Shown here: piece by piece, positions 23,869-31,886 of the stretch
Layout of the letters: every line of letters starts with the position of its first letter
Numbering within the stretch: position 1 is the first letter of the stretch
NCBI GenBank assembly: GCA_041398565.1
Contig: JAWKUN010000003.1
Span: 1,178,001-1,242,000, forward strand
Direction of reading: 5' to 3'
Source: DATGPD01 sp041398565
GTDB taxonomy: Bacteria > Planctomycetota > UBA1135 > UBA2386
Length of the DNA: 64,000 nucleotides
Position numbers and translations under genes: made by a program
Notes under the pieces: model-generated
Seen by the model: the letters and a program-made list of their open reading frames with translations, nothing else
Database searches by the model: none
What the model was told of the DNA's origin: nothing

Positions 23869-25245
23869 TCAGCTCATGAAGCCGAGGTCGCTGCTGGCGA
23901 ACTCGGACAGGCGCGGGAAGAGCGTGGGCAGGTCGGACGGGTTGACCCCGAACCAGCTGGCCAGCGTCGCGCAGACTTGCTCGACCGCGGTGGTGGGGAT
24001 GAGCCGGCCCCTACCGACGTCGTCGTCGCTGTCGAGGATCAAGCTCGGCCAGGTGCCGTACAGGTCGCGGCCGCGCACGGCGCCGCCGATCACCATCTGA
24101 TTGCCACCCCAGCCGTGGTCGCTGCCGCTGCCGTTCGACGACAGCGTGCGCCCGAACTCGCTGGCCGTGAAGGTCGTCACGGCCGAGCTGGTGCCGAGCT
24201 CTGCCATCGCGTCTGCGAACGCCTTGAGCGCGATCGCCAGCTGCGACAGCAGCTGCGCGTGGAAGGCGAGCTGATCGGCGTGGGTGTCGAAGCCGCCGAG
24301 GCGCACGTAGAACACCTGCCGTGCGACCCCGAGCGTGTCGCGCAAGCCGATCATCTGCGCCACCATCTTGAGCTGCCTGCCGATGCTGGTGGTCGGAAAG
24401 GCTGTCTGCAGCGGCGGCGCCGTGCCAAGCGCGCCGCGAATCAGGGTGTCGAGCTCCATCGCCTGCGCCTGCAGGTCGGCGAACTCGGTCTCCATCATGT
24501 GCACGTTGCGCTTCTGCAGCAGCTGCTGGAAGGTAGCGAGGCGGCGCTGGCCGCGTGTGCCGGAGAAGCCGCTCAGCTGCACGCTGCCGCCGGTGCCGAG
24601 TGCGTAGGGGGCCACGGTCTGGCCGCGCAGCAGGCGGGTCGAGCCGGCCAGCGAGATCGCCGGCGACAGCGGGCTGCCGTTGTTGAGCGACACCAAGAGG
24701 TCGCTGGCGCGCCCGGCCCAGCCGTGCGGGGTGTCGGCGGCGGCGCTCTGTGACTCCCACTGCTGGGTCTGGTCGCTGTGCGAGAACAGCTGTGCTGGCT
24801 TCGCGGCACTGTTGGCGCGGTACGCGGCCTTGCTGATGGGCGCCATGAGCGTGCCTGCGTTGACGACGAAGGCGAGCGAGCCGGCTTCGAACATGTCGCG
24901 CAGTTCCGGCACCGAGGGATGCAGGCCGAACGCCCGCCCCTGCGGGTTGATCGGATTGATCGGCAACAACTGGTCGGCGGTGATGCCGAGGTTGCCGCGC
25001 GACGCCATGTAGGCGCCGTGGTCAGCAGCGCTGGTCGGCACCAGCAGGTTGAACGAGTCGTTGCCCCCCGACAGGTAGACGCACACCAACGCCTTGTACG
25101 GGGCGGCCGGGGAGGCCGCGGCGGTGGAGCTGAGCTGCATGGCGTGCAGGTCGCGGAACATCGACAGGCCGGCGCCGGCGGCAAGAAGGCGCGAACCACC
25201 GAGCAAGGCGTCGCGGCGGGTGAAGGTGGTGGCGGACATGGTCAT
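23869..25245 (-). CDS. DUF1501 family Tat-exported protein
   Basis: The 458-residue protein starts at the ATG of an ATGA overlap with the DUF1800 gene. The N-terminus TFTRRDALLGGSRLLAAGAG is a twin-arginine signal. DUF1501 blocks follow: LVCVYLSGGNDSFNLLVP, a long central helical region, and a C-terminal TFTASEFGRTLSSNGSGSDH motif with GWGGNQMVIGG. The E-F-G-R-T and D-H-G-W residues resemble the alkaline-phosphatase/sulfatase-type metal site known for this family. It is co-translated with DUF1800, the standard pair in planctomycetes and some proteobacteria. Its activity is not established; secretion or outer-surface roles are suspected. Confidence 0.9.
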   Translation of the reverse strand: MTMSATTFTRRDALLGGSRLLAAGAGLSMFRDLHAMQLSSTAAASPAAPYKALVCVYLSGGNDSFNLLVPTSAADHGAYMASRGNLGITADQLLPINPINPQGRAFGLHPSVPELRDMFEAGSLAFVVNAGTLMAPISKAAYRANSAAKPAQLFSHSDQTQQWESQSAAADTPHGWAGRASDLLVSLNNGSPLSPAISLAGSTRLLRGQTVAPYALGTGGSVQLSGFSGTRGQRRLATFQQLLQKRNVHMMETEFADLQAQAMELDTLIRGALGTAPPLQTAFPTTSIGRQLKMVAQMIGLRDTLGVARQVFYVRLGGFDTHADQLAFHAQLLSQLAIALKAFADAMAELGTSSAVTTFTASEFGRTLSSNGSGSDHGWGGNQMVIGGAVRGRDLYGTWPSLILDSDDDVGRGRLIPTTAVEQVCATLASWFGVNPSDLPTLFPRLSEFASSDLGFMS

Positions 25246-26930
25246 TTCTGGATCGCGAACTCGGGCGACGTGACGACCAGGTGGACGGCGTCCTCGGCGC
25301 GGGTCTTGAGGTCGGTCTCGGCCTGCAGGTGTGCCACCAGGATCGCGTGCATCTCCACCGACATCGTGCCGGCGAGCAGCAGGACGTTGAGGTGGTCGAC
25401 GAGCGCCACCGGATCGGCTGCCATGGCGATCTCGCGCTGCAGGTCGATGAGGATCTGGTCGGGTGCGGTCCCCGCGGCGCTGCGGTGGCGGTTGACGCTG
25501 GTGTAGAGCTGGTTCGTCTGCGTCGTGATCGTGCTGTGGGTGAGGATCTCGAACTCGGGCGCCACCAGACTGGCGGTGGCGAGTTCGCCCTGCGGCTGGT
25601 GGTCCGGTCGGTAGAAGTTGAACACCGTCTCGGAGCGCAGCGCGGCCTGGGCCATGTTGATCTCCGGGTTGGTGTAGTCGTAGAGACCGTCGTCGGCACG
25701 CGCGTGGAACGCGCGCCACAGCGCGGAGAGGCGCAGCAGAGGCTCGCGCAGCTTGCCGAAGGTCGTCGGCGCCGCGATCTGGCCGGTCATCGCCTCGGCG
25801 TCGAGGAGGATGGCGCGCACGACGGCGCCCAGGTCACCACGCACGCTGGCGCCGTTGTCGTTCCACACGGCAGCGATGCGCCCGACGTAGGCGGGCGTCG
25901 GATTCGACGTGACCAGGCGCTGGATGAGCTGCTTGGCCAGGAACGGCGCAACGTTGGGATGTGCAGCCAGGCGATCGAGGAAGTCGGTCAGCTCCTCGCG
26001 CGCCGTGCGGCCGGCCGGGAAGATCACGCCGCCGAGCACGTTCTTAGCCTGCTGGTCGTGGTAGTCCTCGAAGGGCTCCATCGGCCTGTAGTTGGGCGTG
26101 GCCGAGAAGAACGAGGTCGATCCGGCATAGGTCCAGCCGGTGAACACGTGCGCCAGACCGACGATCTCTTCCTGCGTGTAGGTCGGGATCGGCTGGTTGC
26201 TGCCGTCGCGCACCACGTTGCCCTGCTGGTCGAGCTGCACCAGCCCGATCGAGAACAGCTGCATGATCTCGCGCGCGTAGTTCTCGTCCGGCTTGATGTT
26301 GCGGGCGAGGTCGGGCTTGCGGTTGCGCAGCATGCTCAGGTACTTGCCCATCTGTGGGCTCAGCGTGATCTGCTCGATCAGTTCGCGGTAGTTGCCGAAC
26401 GCGTTGCGCACCAGGATGTCGTAGTACTCCGCCATGCCGATCGAGTCGGTGTTGAGCGCGCTGGCGCGGTCGGAGATGACGAAGATCTGGCTGAGCGCGA
26501 AGGCGACGCGCTGGCGCAGTTGGTCCGGGGCAACGACCGCGCGTCGCCACCACATCTCCTGGCGGTGGATCTGCTGGATGTTCTCGCCGGCGCCAGCCCG
26601 CGCTTCGAGCTCCGGTCGATGCAGCGACGCGCCCATCTCCATCTGTTCGCGCAGCCAGGTCGAGTAGCCGAGTCGATGCAGGCGGGCGATGGACGCGTCG
26701 TCGGCGCCGAAGGTCGCCTGCGTCAGAAAGTGCACGGCGGTCGCGTCGCTGGCCGGAAGGTCGGTGCCGGGCGCGTAGGAGTCACCGCCGCCGCCGCCAC
26801 CGCAGGCGCTCGCCAGCACCGCGGCCGCAAGCGCCACGAGTCGACTTCGACAACGGGATCGCAGCACGGTCGTCGTCGTGATCGACGCCGCGGGCGGCGC
26901 GCCAGAGAGCAAAGGATCGTGACCAGGCAT
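25242..26930 (-). CDS. DUF1800 family lipoprotein
   Basis: The 562-residue protein has a signal with a lipobox-like LASACGGGGGG, so it is probably lipid-anchored after residue 42. DUF1800 hallmarks are HFLTQATFGADDASIARL at the start of the domain, WWRRAVVAPDQLRQRVAFAL, ENYAREIMQLFSIGL and the GWTY/FTGWTYAG block. The C-terminal half has IAAPTTFGKLREPLLRLSALW. It precedes and overlaps the DUF1501 gene by 4 bp. The family usually has DUF1501 as partner, and the two are believed to act together outside the membrane. The ATG at 26930 is used because it gives a full signal peptide. Confidence 0.9.
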   Translation of the reverse strand: MPGHDPLLSGAPPAASITTTTVLRSRCRSRLVALAAAVLASACGGGGGGDSYAPGTDLPASDATAVHFLTQATFGADDASIARLHRLGYSTWLREQMEMGASLHRPELEARAGAGENIQQIHRQEMWWRRAVVAPDQLRQRVAFALSQIFVISDRASALNTDSIGMAEYYDILVRNAFGNYRELIEQITLSPQMGKYLSMLRNRKPDLARNIKPDENYAREIMQLFSIGLVQLDQQGNVVRDGSNQPIPTYTQEEIVGLAHVFTGWTYAGSTSFFSATPNYRPMEPFEDYHDQQAKNVLGGVIFPAGRTAREELTDFLDRLAAHPNVAPFLAKQLIQRLVTSNPTPAYVGRIAAVWNDNGASVRGDLGAVVRAILLDAEAMTGQIAAPTTFGKLREPLLRLSALWRAFHARADDGLYDYTNPEINMAQAALRSETVFNFYRPDHQPQGELATASLVAPEFEILTHSTITTQTNQLYTSVNRHRSAAGTAPDQILIDLQREIAMAADPVALVDHLNVLLLAGTMSVEMHAILVAHLQAETDLKTRAEDAVHLVVTSPEFAIQK

Positions 26931-27110
26931 GGAGTGTCTCGGCGCGGCATCCGCAGCGCCCCACGCCGGTATCGACGCCGGAGTCGAGACGCCCCGCGCG
27001 CGGAGGGCGATCTGGTCCCGATACGAGGCTCGTCGGGCGCGAGTCGCCGGTGCCAGCGACGGCCGGTCGACAGAGCGCGTCGGCCCTCGCGCCAGCGATC
27101 GAAGCCCCTT

Positions 27111-27476
27111 TCAGCGCGTGCGCTGGCTGGCCGCCAGGGCGACCCAGCCGGCGATCAGCGCCACGCCACCGATGGGGGTGACCGCCCCGAGCCAGCGTGG
27201 CCCACCCAGGGCCATCGCGTAGAGCGTGCCGGAGAAGACGAGGACGCCGACGGTCAGCGCCAGAGCGGCCGTGCGCACGCGGTAGCCGTGCGCCGCCAGC
27301 GCGCCCACGCCCAGCAGGGCGACGGCGTGCAGCAGGTGGTAGCGCGCGGCTGTTTCGTACCAGGCCATGGCCTGCGCGTCGATCTTGCCCTGCAGGCCGT
27401 GCGCACCGAAGGCGCCGGCCGCGACGGCGAGCGCGCCGAGGATCCCCGCCAGCGCCACGACGGTGCGGGCGCTCAC
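27111..27476 (-). CDS. DUF423 family membrane protein
   Basis: The 121-residue protein has four hydrophobic helices with DUF423 motifs: AGILGALAVAAGAFGAHGL, the Ala-Trp-Tyr-Glu-Thr-Ala block (AMAWYETAARYHLLHAVALL), and TLYAMALGGPRWLGAVTPIGG. Small inner-membrane proteins of this family are widespread and of unknown function. It overlaps the xylulokinase gene by 4 bp on the same strand and is its downstream partner; no functional link is known. Confidence 0.9.
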   Translation of the reverse strand: MSARTVVALAGILGALAVAAGAFGAHGLQGKIDAQAMAWYETAARYHLLHAVALLGVGALAAHGYRVRTAALALTVGVLVFSGTLYAMALGGPRWLGAVTPIGGVALIAGWVALAASQRTR

Positions 27477-28990
27477 GGCTCACCTCCCCGCAAGGCGGCG
27501 AAGTGCGGACCGAGGGCACTGACGGCGACCGCGTAGGCGGCCTGCCGTTCGGCGTAGACCGCCTGCCATTCACGGTCCGGAGCGATGCGAGAGCCTTCGG
27601 CGAGCACGGGAACCTCGCGCAGGACGTCGGCGACCGTGGTCGAGGGGCGCTCCTGGCGTCGCCAGGTCCAGCACGCCTGCACGGCCGCCCCGAGTGCCGC
27701 CGCATCGGGATGAACGCCCGTGCGGACCTCGTGCCCACCGGCGGCCGCGACGATGCGGCACCAGAGGTCGCTGTTGCTGCCACCGCCGGTCAAGCGCAGC
27801 TCGCGCAAGGGCAGCCCCAGTTCGCCCAGCCGGCGCAGCAGGCCAGTGAGGGCGAAGGTCGCGCCTTCCATCGCGGCGCGGGCGACGTGGCCGCGCGTCA
27901 TGTTGCCGGGGGTCAGGCCCAGCAGGCCGCCGGTCGCCTGGGGGAGGTTCGGTGTGCGTTCGCCGGTGAAGAACGGCAGGCAGAGCACACCACCGGCGCC
28001 GGGCGGCGCGGCCGCAGCCTCGGTTTCCATCGCCGTCAGCGATTGGCCGAGCAGGGACCGGGTCAGTTCGGTGCTCACCGTCGCATTCATCGTGCATCCG
28101 AGCGGCAGCCAGCGCCCGGTCGAGTCGCAGAACGCGGCGATCTCGCCCGCAGGATCGCACACCGGCTGTTCGGCGCATGCGAACACGGTGCCCGACGTGC
28201 CCAGGCTGACGACCGCGATGCCCGGTTCGACCGCGCCCGCGCCGATGGCAGCCATCATGTTGTCGCCACCGCCGTGCGCCACCAAGATGCCGGGACCCAG
28301 ACCGAGTTCGGCAGCGACTGCCGCGCGCAGCGTGCCCACCGGCTGCCCGGCCTCGACCAGGGGCGGCAGCATGTCCGCGAGGCCCGGCGCGGTGGCGTCG
28401 AGCACGGCAGCGACGAACCGGCGGCGGCGCACGTCGAACAGGCCGGTGCCCGAGGCGTCACCGGCCTCGCCGCGAAGCTCTCCGGTGAGCCAGAGGTTGG
28501 CGTAGTCGTGCGGCAGGAGCACGTGCCGCAGGCGAGCGAAGTTCGCCGGCTCCATCTCGCGCAGCCAGCGGATCTTGCCAGCGGTGAAGCCCGGCGGTAG
28601 ACGGTTGCCGGTGAGCGCCATCAGCGCGCCGGCGCCGCCGACTTCGCGTTCGATGGCCGCGCACTGCGCCGCGCTCGACACGTCGTTCCAGAGCTTTGCC
28701 GGTCGGATCACACGACGATCCGCGTCGAGAGGCACGAGGCCGTGCTGCTGCCCCGAGACGCCGATGGCGGCCACTGCGGCGAAGGCGACCGGGTCGGCCT
28801 CGGCCAACCTCCGCGCCGCTCCGACCATCGCTGCGATCCAGGTCGCGGGATCCTGCTCGCTGTGCCCAGGGGGGAGGCCCGCGATCGTGGTCAGCGGGTC
28901 GGCGGCAGTGCCGAGCACGCCGCGCGCGTCGTCGAGCAGCAGCGCCTTGACGCTCTGCGTGCCGACGTCGAAGCCGAGGAAGGTCGACAT
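27473..28990 (-). CDS. xylB: Xylulokinase (FGGY carbohydrate kinase)
   Basis: The 505-residue protein begins with the FGGY ATPase motif STFLGFDVGTQSVKALLLDD. Characteristic of xylulokinases are IGVSGQQHGLVPLDADRRVI with AKLWND, and the C-terminal FGGY block LRELRLTGGGSNSDLWCRIV. The central LVAHGGGDNMMAAIGAG block is also as in XylB. It phosphorylates D-xylulose to xylulose-5-phosphate. The ATG at 28990 follows a GTGGCGGG stretch; five extra residues would precede from an upstream start. No xylose isomerase is nearby, so it may serve pentose or another polyol route. The symbol is the best match within FGGY kinases. Confidence 0.85.
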   Translation of the reverse strand: MSTFLGFDVGTQSVKALLLDDARGVLGTAADPLTTIAGLPPGHSEQDPATWIAAMVGAARRLAEADPVAFAAVAAIGVSGQQHGLVPLDADRRVIRPAKLWNDVSSAAQCAAIEREVGGAGALMALTGNRLPPGFTAGKIRWLREMEPANFARLRHVLLPHDYANLWLTGELRGEAGDASGTGLFDVRRRRFVAAVLDATAPGLADMLPPLVEAGQPVGTLRAAVAAELGLGPGILVAHGGGDNMMAAIGAGAVEPGIAVVSLGTSGTVFACAEQPVCDPAGEIAAFCDSTGRWLPLGCTMNATVSTELTRSLLGQSLTAMETEAAAAPPGAGGVLCLPFFTGERTPNLPQATGGLLGLTPGNMTRGHVARAAMEGATFALTGLLRRLGELGLPLRELRLTGGGSNSDLWCRIVAAAGGHEVRTGVHPDAAALGAAVQACWTWRRQERPSTTVADVLREVPVLAEGSRIAPDREWQAVYAERQAAYAVAVSALGPHFAALRGGEP

Positions 28991-29050
28991 CCCGCCACGT
29001 TGCACGGCCGCGCCGGCCGGCGCAAGGGTGGACGTAGGGGCCGACGACCC

Positions 29051-29263
29051 TCAAGAGCGGCGGCTGCTCTCGTGCTCTCCCTGCCCGTTGGCGACCCGGC
29101 GTTGCGGCGCGACACAGGCGGGGTGACCGCAGGTGCACACTTCCATGTCGAAGGCTGCCACGGCCATCCCTTCGCGCGAGTTCTCCTCGCACTCCGAGCA
29201 GCAGTAGAGACTGTCTTCGGCGGGTGGGCACTTGCACGGATGGTGAGCGCAATGATGTTCCAT
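29051..29263 (-). CDS. Small SmtA-like metallothionein
   Basis: The 70-residue protein has the bacterial metallothionein pattern: CAHHPCKC near the start, LYCCSECEE in the middle and CTCGHPAC near residue 45. That makes nine Cys with several His, in the same order as cyanobacterial SmtA (C-x-x-x-x-C-x-C, YYCCxxCA, CGHxxC). It would bind zinc or cadmium and buffer metal. The tail of about 18 residues is hydrophilic. It is transcribed with xylB but separated by 60 bp, so it may have its own promoter. A perfect 8-bp inverted repeat lies 260 bp upstream. Too small and Cys-rich to be a chance frame. Confidence 0.85.
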   Translation of the reverse strand: MEHHCAHHPCKCPPAEDSLYCCSECEENSREGMAVAAFDMEVCTCGHPACVAPQRRVANGQGEHESSRRS

Positions 29264-29715
29264 GGTCGACTTCGAAGGATGTGGACGGCGACTACCGAGC
29301 AAACGAGGGGCCAGGCTGGTGAGCTCCGCGGTCGAGCGTGGGCCGTACCGGCAAACTCGGAGACGCGCCTGCGGGGATGGAACGCGGGCGGCGGCTGCCG
29401 ACTTCCACGATGGGTGGACGCCTGAGCCCGCCGTCCGTCGCGCCGGCCTCGAGGCGGATGGAGTCGGACTCCGCTGCTGGGCGCGAGCCGCAAGCCATCC
29501 TGCTCGGGCGTGGCCTACGGGCGCGCTTTGCACAAAGCGCCGCGGTGCGCTCGTGCCGGCGTTGGAGCTCCTGCGCCATGGGGCCCTCCGGCTTCCGCTG
29601 GCGTGCGCAGGCCCGGGCGGGGCGCGCGCGCAGCCAAGTCGGATCGTGGGAAGGGCGCGCCGGGCAAATGAGCCTTTTTCCGACCGAAGCCGTGGCTAGC
29701 CTCTGCACCTCCGTC
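29264..29715. other. Intergenic region between divergent genes
   Basis: This 452-bp gap separates the metallothionein (minus) from a membrane protein (plus). I see no convincing gene in it. It holds a perfect inverted repeat (29523-29540) and a short GGAGTC-G-GACTCC palindrome near 29460. Both could be control sites for either divergent gene. Confidence 0.45.
29523..29540. promoter_or_regulatory. Perfect 8-bp inverted repeat, candidate operator
   Basis: GCGCTTTG-CA-CAAAGCGC is an exact inverted repeat with a two-base centre in the gap upstream of the metallothionein and the divergent membrane protein gene. Its symmetry suits a dimeric regulator. No candidate regulator is encoded next to it, so the assignment is inference. 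Confidence 0.3.
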
Positions 29716-30525
29716 ATGACCCTGTCGCCGCGGAACGCCACTCTTCTGTCGCTGGTCCTGCCTGGCAGCGCGCACTTCCTGCTGGGCAGACCGGTGCGAG
29801 GGTTGGCGGCGCTCGCCACCACCATGGCCCTGTTCTTCGTCGGCTGGGCCGTGCTGCGCGACCGCATGTGGTTCTTCTCGTACGTCACGCCGAGCGGGTT
29901 CTTCGCGTCGATCTTGCGAGTGCTACCGCTGCACTTGCTGCCGGAGGGACTCAACGTGGGCGCCGCGGCGGTGGCCTCACTCCTGCGTGACACCGCCCAG
30001 CCGTACGCTGCGGAACGCCTCATGCGGATGCCGGTGCACGGCGAGAGCTGGGCGACGATGCTCACCGGAGCCTCGGGCATCCTGTCGGTGATCTGGGCAG
30101 CGGACGCTCATTGGCTCAGCCGTGGTGTCCGCAGCGCCCGCGTGTCGCCCGCGCTCGCCGTGTTCTGGTCATGGGTGGTGCCGGGCGCCGGGCACGCCAT
30201 GGCCGGCCAGAAGAGCAAGGGTGTCGTGATGGGCGTGGCAGTCGCCGTGGTGTTCGCGCTCGGCATGGTGATCTCCAGTGGGCACGGCGTCGACCGACAG
30301 TACTTCGGTCTCTGGTGGTCGGGGGCGGCGTTGTTCGCGCCCGGGCTGCTGGTCGCGAGCCTGTGGACACAGCCGCTCGAGTGGGGCGGCGAGATCTCGC
30401 CCCTGCTCGAGTACGGCGTGGCGTTGTGCACGTGTGCGGGCTTGATGAATGCGATGATCATGTCCGACGCGTTCACCGTGGCCGAGCACGGCGCCGGGGC
30501 ACCGGCGGCGGAGGTGGCGGCATGA
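29716..30525 (+). CDS. Polytopic membrane protein with repeated PGxxH motif
   Basis: The 269-residue protein has about six hydrophobic segments. Two segments share a pattern: LSLVLPGSAHFLLGRPVRGL near the N-terminus and WVVPGAGHAMAGQKSKGVVM near the middle. This P-G-x-x-H-x-x-x-G-x-x-x-(K/R)-G signature also occurs in DUF5683/TM2-like membrane proteins. It overlaps the 66-residue membrane protein downstream by 4 bp. The ATG at 29716 was chosen as it starts directly before the first repeat; an in-frame ATG lies at 29668. Function unknown. Confidence 0.6.
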   Translation: MTLSPRNATLLSLVLPGSAHFLLGRPVRGLAALATTMALFFVGWAVLRDRMWFFSYVTPSGFFASILRVLPLHLLPEGLNVGAAAVASLLRDTAQPYAAERLMRMPVHGESWATMLTGASGILSVIWAADAHWLSRGVRSARVSPALAVFWSWVVPGAGHAMAGQKSKGVVMGVAVAVVFALGMVISSGHGVDRQYFGLWWSGAALFAPGLLVASLWTQPLEWGGEISPLLEYGVALCTCAGLMNAMIMSDAFTVAEHGAGAPAAEVAA

Positions 30526-30722
30526 TCGCCGTCGGACTCGGTGTGCGCCTGGCGCTGCTGGTACCGGTGGTGTGGCTGGTGATGGTCGTCTACGCCGGGC
30601 TCAAGGAGACCGACGCGGCGGGCACCATCCGCAGCGCCAACAAGAAGGCCCTCAAGACCATGGCATGGTTGGCCGGCATCGCCGTGGCGATGCTGGTGCT
30701 CGAAGCCGTGTTCCTCGACTGA
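30522..30722 (+). CDS. Small membrane protein, 66 residues
   Basis: A very short gene overlapping its upstream neighbour at ATGA. It encodes two hydrophobic segments (residues about 2-23 and 46-64) joined by a basic loop (RSANKKALKTMAW). Translation coupling suggests it works with the larger membrane protein. I do not recognise the family. Confidence 0.65.
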   Translation: MIAVGLGVRLALLVPVVWLVMVVYAGLKETDAAGTIRSANKKALKTMAWLAGIAVAMLVLEAVFLD

Positions 30723-30739
30723 CGGTCACGCGTCGCGCG

Positions 30740-31813
30740 TCACGGCACCAACCGGCGGGCCAGCATGGCTCCCGGCGCGATCTGCACGAGGCGACGTCGC
30801 ACGAGCGACAGCAGGGCTCGCGCGAAGCGTGCTCGCTCCAGGTTCGACTCGCGCCACACCAGGTCCTCGGGGCGGGGACCGACCTCGAGCAGGCGTAGCA
30901 CGCACACCTCGTCGGCGGAGCAGCCGGTGTCGTCTGGGGCCTTTGGCGCAGCTCGGACCAAGTCGAAGTGGCGCAGCAGATCTTCCGGGTCGCGAGCGAC
31001 TTGCGCGCCCTCCGCCAGGAGCTGATGGCAGCCGCGACTGCGGGGACTGGTGTAAGCCCCCGGCAGAGCGAACACGTCCGTGCCGGCTTCCCCGGCGAAC
31101 CAAGCCGTGCGCAGCGACCCGGATGCGAGGCCGGCTTCGGTCACCAGCACGGCTTGCGTCGCGGTCGCCAGGATACGGTTGCGGCGCGGGAAGTGGCCGC
31201 GGGTCGCGCGCGTGCCGGGAGGGGCCTCGCTCAGCCAGAGGCCGCCGCCGGCGACGATGCGCTCGGCCAGGTCGGCGTGCGCGCGGGGATAGATGGCATC
31301 GAGGCCGCCGGCCAGCACGGCGACCGTCGGGGTTCCCGCATCGAGAGCGCTCTCGTGGGCAAGGCCGTCGACGCCGAGGGCGAGGCCGCTCCAGATCACC
31401 AGACCGGCGTGGGCGCAGGCAGTGGCGAAGTCGCGCGTCGCGGCGATCCCGTACGCAGTGGGAGTGCGGCTGCCGACGATGGTCAGCATGCGCGCGCGTG
31501 GCGTCGCCAGGACCGCCAACTCGCCGCGCGCGAACAAGACCAGGGGGCGCAGCGGCGCCCGAAGAAGGGTGGGCGGATAGCCGCCGGTCGTGGGGGTCAG
31601 CACGGCCAGGCCCGCTCGGCCGGCGGCGGCGAGCCACCCGCGGACCGCGGCCTCGAGTCGGCTGCGGTCGGCGAGGCGCGCGCGCACCGCCGGCGGCAGG
31701 CTCGGCGGCGGCGCCCGCAGGATCGGCTCGGGGTCGGCTTCCGGCTCCAGCAGGGTGGCCACGATTCCGGGGCCGAAGCCTTCGGCAGCGGCCAACAGGA
31801 GGTGGGGATCCAT
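30740..31813 (-). CDS. dprA: DNA processing protein DprA
   Basis: The 357-residue protein has the Rossmann-like DprA core: LTIVGSRTPTAYG, SGLALGVDGLAHESAL, VAVLAGGLDAIYPRAH, and FPRRNRILA with the adjacent LVTEAGLASGSL. The ALPGAYTSPRSRGCHQLLAEG block follows. A C-terminal winged-helix-like part (ADEVCVLRLLEVGPRPEDLV) is present. DprA loads RecA onto incoming single-stranded DNA in natural transformation. The ATG at 31813 gives the standard N-terminus with a helix-hairpin-like region. Its stop faces that of the small membrane protein with 17 bp between. Confidence 0.93.
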   Translation of the reverse strand: MDPHLLLAAAEGFGPGIVATLLEPEADPEPILRAPPPSLPPAVRARLADRSRLEAAVRGWLAAAGRAGLAVLTPTTGGYPPTLLRAPLRPLVLFARGELAVLATPRARMLTIVGSRTPTAYGIAATRDFATACAHAGLVIWSGLALGVDGLAHESALDAGTPTVAVLAGGLDAIYPRAHADLAERIVAGGGLWLSEAPPGTRATRGHFPRRNRILATATQAVLVTEAGLASGSLRTAWFAGEAGTDVFALPGAYTSPRSRGCHQLLAEGAQVARDPEDLLRHFDLVRAAPKAPDDTGCSADEVCVLRLLEVGPRPEDLVWRESNLERARFARALLSLVRRRLVQIAPGAMLARRLVP

Positions 31814-31886
31814 GCCCCAAGGTGTTCCGCGCTGCGCCAGGGTGACGCGCAGTGGGCGCGCGTTCACGCCGGAGCTCGGCGACCGA

